Source: Schwartzia succinivorans DSM 10502
GTDB lineage: Bacteria > Bacillota > Negativicutes > Selenomonadales > Selenomonadaceae
Reading direction: 5' to 3'
Assembly (NCBI RefSeq): GCF_900129225.1
Contig: NZ_FQUG01000006.1
Location: 1 to 64,000 of the forward strand
Length of the DNA stretch: 64,000 nt
Of this stretch, positions 57,949 through 64,000 are shown one piece after another; within the stretch, counting starts at the first letter, position 1, and every line of letters starts with the position of its first letter. Both the position numbers and the translations under genes were made by a program. The notes below the pieces were generated by a model, which did not search any database, had not been told where the DNA came from, and saw only the letters and a list, made by a program, of their open reading frames with translations.

Positions 57949-58545
57949 TCACATGCATCCTTTCATCATTTCATCCAGTCCCATGATTCCGTCTGCCAAC
58001 CCAAACTCAATAGCCTCCTCCGCAGAGAAATAATGATCCGTTTTTGTGGCTTCGGCTATTTCGTCAGCGGTTTTGCCTGTGTGCTTTGCCAGAATTTCCT
58101 CCATCGACCGTTTTGCTTTCAGAAGCGATTCAGATATCGTCTGAATAGAGCTTGTCTTTCCTCCGACACCGTAAGGAATCAATGGCTCATGAATCATGAC
58201 CCTGCTATGCGGCAGAAGATATCTTTTTCCCTTCTTTCCGCAGGCCAGAAGCACAGCCCCCATGCTGAACGCCTTACCCACACAGTAAACCTCTACAGGT
58301 ACGGGACTCGACTGTATCGCATCGTAAATAACCATGCCTGAGTTAATCTCGCCGCCATCTGTTGTGATGAAAAGCTTTACCGGCATCTCTGTATTTGACA
58401 TACTGAAAAACATAAGCTGTTTTACCATAGCTTCCGCAGCCTTCTCATTAATCTCTCCGGAGAGAAATATCATCCTCTTCTCTGTGAGAGCAGCATCAAT
58501 CGAAATCTGATTCACGCCTTTCGAATCCCTCATCAACGTATCCAT
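57949..58545 (-). CDS. clpP: ClpP-type serine peptidase, accessory copy
   Basis: A 198-residue ClpP. The triad is complete: Ser94 in GKAFSMGAVLL, His119 in RVMIHEPLIPYG, Asp170 in TKTDHYFSAEEAIEFGLADG. The N-terminus is shorter and lacks the usual hydrophobic axial loop. Divergence from housekeeping ClpP and position next to a VirD4-like ATPase mark it as an accessory, phage- or mobile-type copy. It would form a barrel-shaped protease needing an unfoldase. Confidence 0.93.
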   Translation of the reverse strand: MDTLMRDSKGVNQISIDAALTEKRMIFLSGEINEKAAEAMVKQLMFFSMSNTEMPVKLFITTDGGEINSGMVIYDAIQSSPVPVEVYCVGKAFSMGAVLLACGKKGKRYLLPHSRVMIHEPLIPYGVGGKTSSIQTISESLLKAKRSMEEILAKHTGKTADEIAEATKTDHYFSAEEAIEFGLADGIMGLDEMMKGCM

Positions 58546-58693
58546 AACCTATTTCCTCCTGTGCTTACAACTGATTACTCCGTTAGCGCTCACGGAATAA
58601 TTACATTTTGTTACCATAAACCAAAATCAAATCTGTGCACAGCAAAAGCTTTATAACAGAGTGTACTGCTTAAAGCTTTGAAATTTCACTGTT

Positions 58694-58722
58694 AGTGTAC
58701 ATACTTTCTCGTATGTTTTCAA
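58694..58722 (-). promoter_or_regulatory. Promoter of the clpP run with spacer palindrome
   Basis: TTGAAA (-35, 58717-58722) and TACACT (-10, 58694-58699) on the minus strand are 17 bp apart; the spacer is ACATAC-GAGAAA-GTATGT, a perfect 6-bp inverted repeat suited to a repressor. The leader to clpP is about 150 nt. Confidence 0.6.
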
Positions 58723-58868
58723 GCTTTCTTTTTGTTAGCTTTTGTTACATTTTGTAACGCTTTTATTCATAGCAACAGTCCTTCATCTTCCCGGCCTGAT
58801 ACATAGTATATCCTCCTGTCCGCTCAAAAAGGTCTCTTTGAAAGATACATTTTAAATTCGTCAAAAAA

Positions 58869-58890
58869 GCCCCCACTTGTAAGTGGGGGC
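58869..58890. repeat. Perfect 10-bp hairpin resembling an element-end hairpin
   Basis: GCCCCCACTT-GT-AAGTGGGGGC. The hairpin near one end of the element in the HAD gene (23308-23328) has nearly the same stem (CCCCCACTT/AAGTGGGGG), so this may be an isolated end. The rest of 58546-58868 holds the clpP leader and a GTTACA-TTT-TGTAAC palindrome near 58749-58763. Confidence 0.55.
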
Positions 58891-58901
58891 CGGGGCAAAC
58901 T

Positions 58902-58928
58902 AAAAAAGAGCTGTGTGATTCACAGCTC
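58902..58928 (-). terminator. Terminator overlapping the end of the HTH gene
   Basis: GAGCTGTG and CACAGCTC form a stem whose loop contains the stop codon region, followed by TTTTTT on the minus strand. Confidence 0.85.
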
Positions 58929-59426
58929 CTTTTGATTTAATCCTGATCCAAGTACATTAAAACCATTCCGATTCAACATTTCATTGACGTCCGTAATATC
59001 GTACTTGTTACGCTCAAAGCAAAACCCTACAATTATGTCCTCTTTCAGCATATTACTGAACGTATACCCCATAAATGACATAAACTCCCTGGCTTCATCA
59101 TAGGAAAGGTGCAGTGCAAGGGCAATGGCAAATACTGTCCTTTTTTCAGGATGATATTCTCTGTTGTTACGGATTTTCGAAAAAATATTTCTGCTCAGCA
59201 TTGAACCATTTCGAACATCAGACTCAGACATGCCCTTTTTCTTAATCCATTCCTGTATATACTCCGCCAATGACTGCCTATTTTCGTTTAGTCTTTCCTG
59301 AAGCTCAAGCTGAAGTTTATCAAAATCCACACTTCTGGAAAGCTGCCCTTCGGCCAAAAATTTATCTTCGATATAATGCCGCTTTATATATCTATCAAGT
59401 TCTCTGAGTAATGCTTCATCAACCAT
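58920..59426 (-). CDS. XRE-like helix-turn-helix protein (paralogue of 25034-25516)
   Basis: A 168-residue protein with the same plan as 25034-25516: N-terminal LLRELDRYIKRHYIEDKFL, then SLAEYIQEWIKKKGMSESDV, RNGSMLSRNIFSKIRNNREY and FAIALALHLSYDEAREFMSF. Both N- and C-terminal parts align, so they are true paralogues. It lies downstream of an IrrE-like peptidase gene, again mirroring the other locus, with gene order swapped. Confidence 0.83.
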   Translation of the reverse strand: MVDEALLRELDRYIKRHYIEDKFLAEGQLSRSVDFDKLQLELQERLNENRQSLAEYIQEWIKKKGMSESDVRNGSMLSRNIFSKIRNNREYHPEKRTVFAIALALHLSYDEAREFMSFMGYTFSNMLKEDIIVGFCFERNKYDITDVNEMLNRNGFNVLGSGLNQKEL

Positions 59427-59598
59427 TAATTATCACTCCAGTTCAAAATCCATTCTTCTGATAAATATTTTACAAAACTTCCTAAAATCATGCAAAAAAG
59501 ACGCAACCCAAAGGATTACGTCTTCCGTTCCCGCTCGAGTAGTACACATACGGCAAATTTTTCATTTCACACCCAAAGCCTTACCATATCCACGGTCA

Positions 59599-60882
59599 CT
59601 ACTTCGGGATAATCTCCTTACGTATCGTATAGCCGTTATACAGCATCGACTCAACACGTCCTGCTGCCTTCAAAACCGCATCAAAGCTTATTCCATCCGG
59701 AATCCTTTCATTATGGTCAAGATAACCATTCAGATAATCCTCTGATGGATTCTTGATACCAAGTCTCTTGCAAACCAGCCAGCACACAGCCTCCGCCTCA
59801 AATTCCTTTGCGGCTATGGATAAATTAGAAACACGCCTGGGCAGGTACTTTTCCTCATATTCCCTCAAATGACCGCAAAAAAAGTGCCCCATCTCATGAA
59901 ATATTGTCGCCGCGGTTGATGTGTCACCAAGATTATTATTAATAACCATCTCGTACCTGAGCTCAACCTGGACTGATTTATTTTTGCTCACATGAAGCAT
60001 TGTCTTTTTAGCTTCCGCTGCCTTTTTTATAAAACCTGCAAAAGATGTCCCATAATCCTGATACACAATTCGTATACCTTCCCTTGAGAGGTTTTCTGTC
60101 AAATTTCTCAGCGTCACCCGGCTTACATCACCTTCAGCCCTGAATGGCCTTATATTATCCGGTATGGGGTCACCCTCCGTATCCTCCAGTTCATACACAA
60201 AAGCAACAGGCCCGAAGTTTTTCAGAATAACCAACGGCCTTGCTCCCGGACGAGGTATCCGATTATAATAATCCTTCCATTTTTTAGCCGTTGCAACAAA
60301 TTGACTGCCGGGTTTCTGCATATGAACAAGCATTGCGTTATAAGGAGCAATATCGGGAAATCTGCTGATAAACTCCAGCATATCCTTTGCATGCTTTGAA
60401 GACTTATACTCTTTTACATCTTCATACAGCTGATCAATTTCGGACAACCTATACGGACTGCTTACATCGTCATCTGTAGTAGGCGCCACATATACCCTGA
60501 TCATATTGTACGCAATATCTAAAATATAATCGCAGCCCAAACATTGCGGATGTTCCTTGATATACTTCTCTTCCCATCTTTCATACGAAAAGCTGCTATT
60601 ATATACTTCATGGTAAATCTCATGAAGTATACTTTCCAACACGTTTTCATCCGGGAATTCATTGGCAGGGCATCTGCATAATCCACACCACACAGGATAA
60701 ATAACTCTTTTTATTGATGAAATGTCGTCCGGCGTAAAATTATACAGCGTATTCTCCAAAAACTGCTCTTTTACCGCCTTCTCGTACTCACTGTAGCTAT
60801 CAAGCCCGACATTATTCTTAATAACCAATATGCAATTAAACAGATCCATCATAAAAGCAAAATCCCGGTCCACAACATTCAT
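59599..60882 (-). CDS. ImmA/IrrE-like zinc metallopeptidase, long paralogue
   Basis: A 427-residue protein. C-terminal HEMGHFFCGHLREYEEKYLP and EFEAEAVCWLVCKRLGIKN form the IrrE-type zinc site; the central ArdC-like part reads IAPYNAMLVHMQKPGSQFVA and GARPLVILKNFGPVAFVYEL. An additional N-terminal region of about 150 residues is absent from the paralogue at 23808-24719. ATG 60882 has GAGGTG 8 nt upstream. Probably co-transcribed with the HTH gene downstream (172 bp gap). Confidence 0.85.
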   Translation of the reverse strand: MNVVDRDFAFMMDLFNCILVIKNNVGLDSYSEYEKAVKEQFLENTLYNFTPDDISSIKRVIYPVWCGLCRCPANEFPDENVLESILHEIYHEVYNSSFSYERWEEKYIKEHPQCLGCDYILDIAYNMIRVYVAPTTDDDVSSPYRLSEIDQLYEDVKEYKSSKHAKDMLEFISRFPDIAPYNAMLVHMQKPGSQFVATAKKWKDYYNRIPRPGARPLVILKNFGPVAFVYELEDTEGDPIPDNIRPFRAEGDVSRVTLRNLTENLSREGIRIVYQDYGTSFAGFIKKAAEAKKTMLHVSKNKSVQVELRYEMVINNNLGDTSTAATIFHEMGHFFCGHLREYEEKYLPRRVSNLSIAAKEFEAEAVCWLVCKRLGIKNPSEDYLNGYLDHNERIPDGISFDAVLKAAGRVESMLYNGYTIRKEIIPK

Positions 60883-61002
60883 TTCCTTCACCTCTTATTT
60901 TTAATGCGGCAGTCTTATCCATGTCCAATATACCACATCGGGGCTATTAAAATGTCTCTCTGAAAAATACACCGACAAAAATTCACTTAAAAATTTATAT
61001 AA

Positions 61003-61034
61003 AAAAAGAGGCTGCTTTTTTCAGCCTCTTTTTT
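61003..61034 (-). terminator. Terminator between the Rpn cassette and the peptidase gene
   Basis: AAAAAGAGGCTG and CAGCCTCTTTTT pair perfectly over 12 bp around CTTTTTT. Confidence 0.87.
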
Positions 61035-61070
61035 ATCTTAAAGCGTAGTCATATACTCTCGCCTCAACTA

Positions 61071-61358
61071 TTACAGCAAAGCATTTTTCTTGCCAATCTC
61101 TGTAATCTGTTCGACAGTTAGTTTGGTCACGCGTGAAATCATATCCACTGATAATTTTTCTTTAAGCATATCAATTGCTGCTTCATTAATTACTTCTTCA
61201 CGGCCTTCAGCACGGCCTTCAGCACGGCCTTCAGCACGTCCTTCAGCACGGCCTTCTTCTCTTCCTTTGATTTTTCCTTTTTCTTCCATTTCCATCAATG
61301 TCTGCTCATAGACCATATACAACGCCCTCTTTCCGTCATCGTCACAGAGCAAAGGCAT
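61071..61358 (-). pseudogene. Spare C-terminal cassette of an Rpn-family nuclease
   Basis: A 95-residue frame starting CDDDGKRALYMVYEQTLMEM, nearly identical to a segment of the intact gene upstream (RDDDGKRALYMTYNQTLMEM), then GREEGRAEG repeats and a different tail, IDMLKEKLSVDMISRVTKLT. It lacks the nuclease domain and any ribosome site, so it looks like an alternative 3' end rather than an independent gene. Confidence 0.65.
61197..61262 (-). repeat. Short tandem repeats coding for GRAEG units (cassette copy)
   Basis: Repeats of GGCCTTCAGCAC (12 bp) encode repeated G-R-A-E. This low-complexity stretch, shared with 61494-61572, is a natural site for slippage or recombination. Confidence 0.8.
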
Positions 61359-61373
61359 ATAGACTAAATACTC

Positions 61374-62240
61374 TCAAAGCATAGTCATGTACTTGGGAAA
61401 TTCTTCCTTTGGAATGCCTGCGGCTTCCATTGCTGCCTCAGCGGAAATTTTCATATTCTTCATAATGTTTTTAATCAGTTCAATCTTACCCTCGGCACGT
61501 CCTTCTTCACGGCCTTCTTCACGTCCTTCAGCACGTCCTTCTTCACGTCCTTCAGCACGGCCTTCTTCTCTTCCTTTGATTTTTCCTTTTTCTTCCATTT
61601 CCATCAATGTCTGATTATATGTCATATACAACGCCCTCTTTCCATCATCGTCACGCTGCAATTCTACTTCTTCCTGCAAACTGCGGGTAAAGTCATCATT
61701 TGGTTCATTGTTATTGATGTAATCCATCAAATTTGCCAAGCTCCTGCTTACCTGATGCCTGTCACCCTGGGTATTCAAGAAAATCTTATACACATCATCA
61801 TCCAGTGATAATTCGTAATCCTCATGGCATCGGCTGCTGAAGGTATATCTCGTAAAATTCTTATCAAAAGGATCAAATGTGCATATGAAAATAATATACG
61901 TATTTCTCAGTCTGCTATACAACTCGCCCTTTTTCAAAGCATCATTATCCAGTACAGACTGATAATATCTTGTTCTCTTTCCCAGGGCTTCCTTAAACGA
62001 ATCACTTGCCTGCATCTCAACATCTATGACAGTCCCATCGGCAAGCGTAACATAAATATCCAGCCGTACACCTTTGCTGGTTAACTGCGCCTCAAGGCTT
62101 TTTTCACCTTCAGGATAATTAACCTCGCATATTTTCACATCAAGAACACGTTCCAATAGCTGCCTGCAAAGCTCCGGCTTTTCCATAACCAGCCGAAACA
62201 TGAAATTATTGCTGATCGTCGCATTTCTCAGGTCATCCAC
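61374..62240 (-). CDS. Rpn family recombination-promoting nuclease (PD-(D/E)XK)
   Basis: A 288-residue protein. The start LRNATISNNFMFRLVMEKPE and KGVRLDIYVTLADGTVIDVE-MQ contain the D-x(n)-E-x-Q form of the PD-(D/E)XK site of Rpn/transposase_31 proteins. A GREEG/GRAEG repeat stretch (about 225-252) follows, then the tail KNIMKNMKISAEAAMEAAGI. Rpn proteins are DNA nucleases linked to mobile DNA and defence. The GTG at 62240 has GAGAGG 8 nt upstream. A spare cassette with another tail follows. Confidence 0.87.
   Translation of the reverse strand: MDDLRNATISNNFMFRLVMEKPELCRQLLERVLDVKICEVNYPEGEKSLEAQLTSKGVRLDIYVTLADGTVIDVEMQASDSFKEALGKRTRYYQSVLDNDALKKGELYSRLRNTYIIFICTFDPFDKNFTRYTFSSRCHEDYELSLDDDVYKIFLNTQGDRHQVSRSLANLMDYINNNEPNDDFTRSLQEEVELQRDDDGKRALYMTYNQTLMEMEEKGKIKGREEGRAEGREEGRAEGREEGREEGRAEGKIELIKNIMKNMKISAEAAMEAAGIPKEEFPKYMTML
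61494..61572 (-). repeat. Short tandem repeats coding for GRAEG/GREEG units (intact gene)
   Basis: Alternating CACGTCCTTCTT and CACGGCCTTCAG units, 12 bp each, encode G-R-E/A-E. Copy number would alter the spacer length between nuclease domain and tail. Confidence 0.8.
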
Positions 62241-62410
62241 ACAGTCCACCCTCTCAATTATACCACACTATATATCGTTTTGTATATTTTAGAATATACG
62301 TTCCCTATATTATGCTCTTATTTTTCTGAATAGTCAACTTAATTGATAAAATTTTTACATTTTTCATTAAATGAGAAGGCTATTTTTACATTTTTCCAGA
62401 ACCTATAAAA

Positions 62411-62670
62411 AGCATTATGACTCGGCAAAATTTGAACAATGGCGTTATGGCTCGTTCCTCGCCGAAATGCCGCTAAGGAGAGTTTGCTTGTGGCAAACTC
62501 TGATTAAAGGCATTATGACTCGGCATAAATGCCTCGTCGAAATGCTGACATATGAAGTTTTGCCTTTGGCAAAACCTGAACCAATGCATTATGACTCGGC
62601 ATAAAATGCCTCGCCGAAATGCCGCTACGGAGAGTTTGCTTGTGGCAAACTCTGATTAAAGGCATTATAA
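62411..62670 (+). repeat. Tandem array of the palindromic element family (copies D)
   Basis: Head-to-tail units of about 70-77 bp, each starting CTCGG after TTATGA or TTATGG and ending in a GCAAAC-type hairpin plus GGCATTA. Unit junctions fall near 62415-62421, 62444-62450, 62512-62518 and 62589-62595; the last unit ends in TTATAA (62665-62670). Two full units carry GAGTTTGC-TTGTG-GCAAACTC, one carries GTTTTGCC...GGCAAAAC. The final TATAAT forms a promoter 37 bp before the next gene. Confidence 0.8.
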
Positions 62671-62706
62671 TACATACATGAATTATGTTATGTAAGGAGC
62701 TTTTTG

Positions 62707-63360
62707 ATGTCGGGTACTTTTCGTTATTTGCTGTTTATTTTTGCAGTTATAGTACAGTCTTCGGGTATTCCTCTTGTGGTCAGAAGTCTGCTTGGTATAT
62801 CCCCTACCTCAAGCCTTCCGTATGTTATCAGTGTCGCTTCGAATTTTTCTTTGGGGCAGATGACGTTTGCTTTTAATATGCTGCTGATTTTGGCACAGTT
62901 TATGCTGCTCCGCAGCAAATTTCACAAAATCCAGCTTCTGCAGGTTCCTATGACTATAGTATTTTCATTTTTCATTGACGTGTTCATGGATGTATGGTCA
63001 TGGGTTAATCCCGTGAATTATTTTTTCAAGCTGGCTGCTCTGCTTATAGGTACGGCACTTATTGCCTTCGGTATTGCTGTTCAGGGGATTGCCAATGTTC
63101 TCATGCTTCCGGGCGAGGGACTGGTTTATGCTGTGTCCAGATATTTTCGGATAGATCTGAGCAAGGTAAAGACGGGAAATGATGTGATTCTGGTTGTTTG
63201 TGCCGCTGTTCTTTCTGTCATATATCTTGGCATTATTGACGGCATCCGTGAGGGGACTCTTATTGCCGCGCTGCTTACAGGTGTTTTGGCAAAGTTTTTC
63301 CTGACTCATCTCGGGGCTGTTGATGAACACGGCCGCCTGATTTTCCGTCCTCATTGGTAA
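62707..63360 (+). CDS. YczE/YitT-like membrane protein (DUF6198 type)
   Basis: A 217-residue protein with five to six membrane segments. FRYLLFIFAVIVQSSGIPLV at the start and GIAVQGIANVLMLPGEGLVY near 130 resemble YczE/YyaS-type membrane proteins, whose function is poorly known. ATG 62707 has AAGGAG 8 nt upstream. It is read from the promoter provided by the last palindromic unit and ends at a terminator. Confidence 0.85.
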   Translation: MSGTFRYLLFIFAVIVQSSGIPLVVRSLLGISPTSSLPYVISVASNFSLGQMTFAFNMLLILAQFMLLRSKFHKIQLLQVPMTIVFSFFIDVFMDVWSWVNPVNYFFKLAALLIGTALIAFGIAVQGIANVLMLPGEGLVYAVSRYFRIDLSKVKTGNDVILVVCAAVLSVIYLGIIDGIREGTLIAALLTGVLAKFFLTHLGAVDEHGRLIFRPHW

Positions 63361-63374
63361 AATTTGATAACGCA

Positions 63375-63408
63375 AGAGACTGTGAATTTTTTACGGTCTC
63401 TTTTTTAT
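63375..63408 (+). terminator. Terminator after the YczE-like gene
   Basis: AGAGACTGT and ACGGTCTCT pair (one G-T) and are followed by TTTTTT. Confidence 0.82.
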
Positions 63409-63504
63409 TTTGCTTTTATCGTCAAAGTATGCCGCGCGATGATATTATATTTGTGTAAAAAAATTTGTGTTGCGGATGTTAAGAATCTGAACTGGAGGTT
63501 TTTT

Positions 63505-64000
63505 ATGCGAAACAAAGATAAAAAAGGCTCAGAAATCAGCAGACGTGATTTTCTGAAGCTTGCTGCCCTTGGAACGGCTGCAGGTCTCTCTTCCATGCTT
63601 CCTCACGGCGCTGCTGAGGCTGCTGAGGGAGAGTCCGGCTCTGCCAGTGCTTCTCAGCTGCATGGTCTCGCTGCAGACTCCGTCAGCAATTTAGAGATTC
63701 TGCCGCCGGGGAAAAAAATCCGCTATGATATTATCGACTCTCATCTTCATTATCTGGATTTTCTTGAGAAGACGGACGGTTTTCCTGCTCTCTGCAGGGC
63801 AATGGATTTGTCCGGGGTTTCTAAGTCCGTAATTTTCGGTATGGGTATTGCGAAGCAATGGGACAGCACTATGCCCGAGCCTCCTGCCTATTATCTTTCC
63901 AATGACAGCAGATGCTATTATTATTCGGCGACGGATTATATTCTTGCTGAGGAGCTTTTGGCGCAGCCAAGGGAGATACGGGAGAGGTTTTATCCCTTCT
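63505..64000 (+). CDS. Tat-exported amidohydrolase-family protein, N-terminal part (runs off the window)
   Basis: The open frame from ATG 63505 (GGAGG 7 nt upstream) continues to the window end. The N-terminus ISRRDFLKLAALGTAAGLSS is a twin-arginine signal (SRRDFLK), so the folded, probably metal-loaded protein is exported. After a Ser/Ala-rich linker comes YDIIDSHLHYLDFLEKTDGF; D-S-H-L-H is the first metal motif of amidohydrolase_2 (TIM-barrel) enzymes. The substrate is unknown; family members act as decarboxylases or hydrolases. Confidence 0.85.
   Translation, partial: MRNKDKKGSEISRRDFLKLAALGTAAGLSSMLPHGAAEAAEGESGSASASQLHGLAADSVSNLEILPPGKKIRYDIIDSHLHYLDFLEKTDGFPALCRAMDLSGVSKSVIFGMGIAKQWDSTMPEPPAYYLSNDSRCYYYSATDYILAEELLAQPREIRERFYPF

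Noticed and set aside
56595-58545. Complete conjugative element
   Set aside because: Only a coupling-type ATPase is present; no relaxase, VirB4 or integrase gene in the window.
61197-61614. Plus-strand Ser/Arg/Pro-rich frames opposite the Rpn genes
   Set aside because: They are antisense readings of the 12-bp GRAEG repeats; no ribosome sites, and the minus-strand frames match a known family.

Overview
The window looks like a chromosome segment of a diderm Firmicute (Negativicutes type). Firmicute-like genes (LytR-CpsA-Psr protein, DUF1659/DUF2922 pair, strong AGGAGG ribosome sites, many TTG starts) sit beside outer-membrane traits: a complete pgaABCD set with a beta-barrel PgaA and a GmhA-type heptose isomerase. 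The genus cannot be named from sequence alone.

Layout. 1-300: start of an IS200/IS605 transposase gene. 0.4-17.3 kb: mostly core genes on the minus strand: bactofilin plus M23 peptidase, ung, a chemoreceptor, two tandem hotdog thioesterases, a toxin-antitoxin pair, phosphohexomutase, class II aldolase, gmhA, and a five-gene nickel/peptide-type ABC transporter flanked by two related methyltransferases. 18.2-21.3 kb: a 3-kb insert bracketed by 52-bp direct repeats (DUF4417, a phage-like small protein, Fic). 21.4-26.6 kb: accessory genes, including a HAD gene split by a 129-bp element. 26.8-41.5 kb: core block (NhaC, DinJ-YafQ, MscL, cytidine deaminase, CYTH, LCP, pgaABCD, amidase/sigma cluster). 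41.5-62.3 kb: AT-richer accessory island with a type II restriction-modification system, AAA ATPases with small partners, and a long minus-strand run encoding ClpP, a VirD4-like ATPase, an XRE regulator, three metallophosphoesterases and an RlaP-like nucleotidyltransferase, then an IrrE-like peptidase/HTH pair and an Rpn nuclease with a spare C-terminal cassette. 62.7 kb to the end: a YczE-like membrane protein and the start of a Tat-exported amidohydrolase.

Most unusual signals: (1) a family of short palindromic elements ending in GGCATTATAA that form a tandem array, lie at promoters, and in one case split a gene with a 6-bp TTATAA repeat whose removal restores the reading frame; they look like non-autonomous IS200/IS605-type elements carrying an outward -10 box. 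(2) The 3-kb island at 18.2-21.3 kb, which separated a methyltransferase gene from its terminator and carries a duplicated two-hairpin motif with a constant TTGGTAG loop and a leader with mutually exclusive pairings over a ribosome site. (3) The ClpP/VirD4-like ATPase/phosphoesterase/RlaP run at 50.3-58.5 kb, a candidate uncharacterised RNA-repair, conflict or transfer-linked system. No tRNA, rRNA, CRISPR array, integrase or relaxase was recognised.
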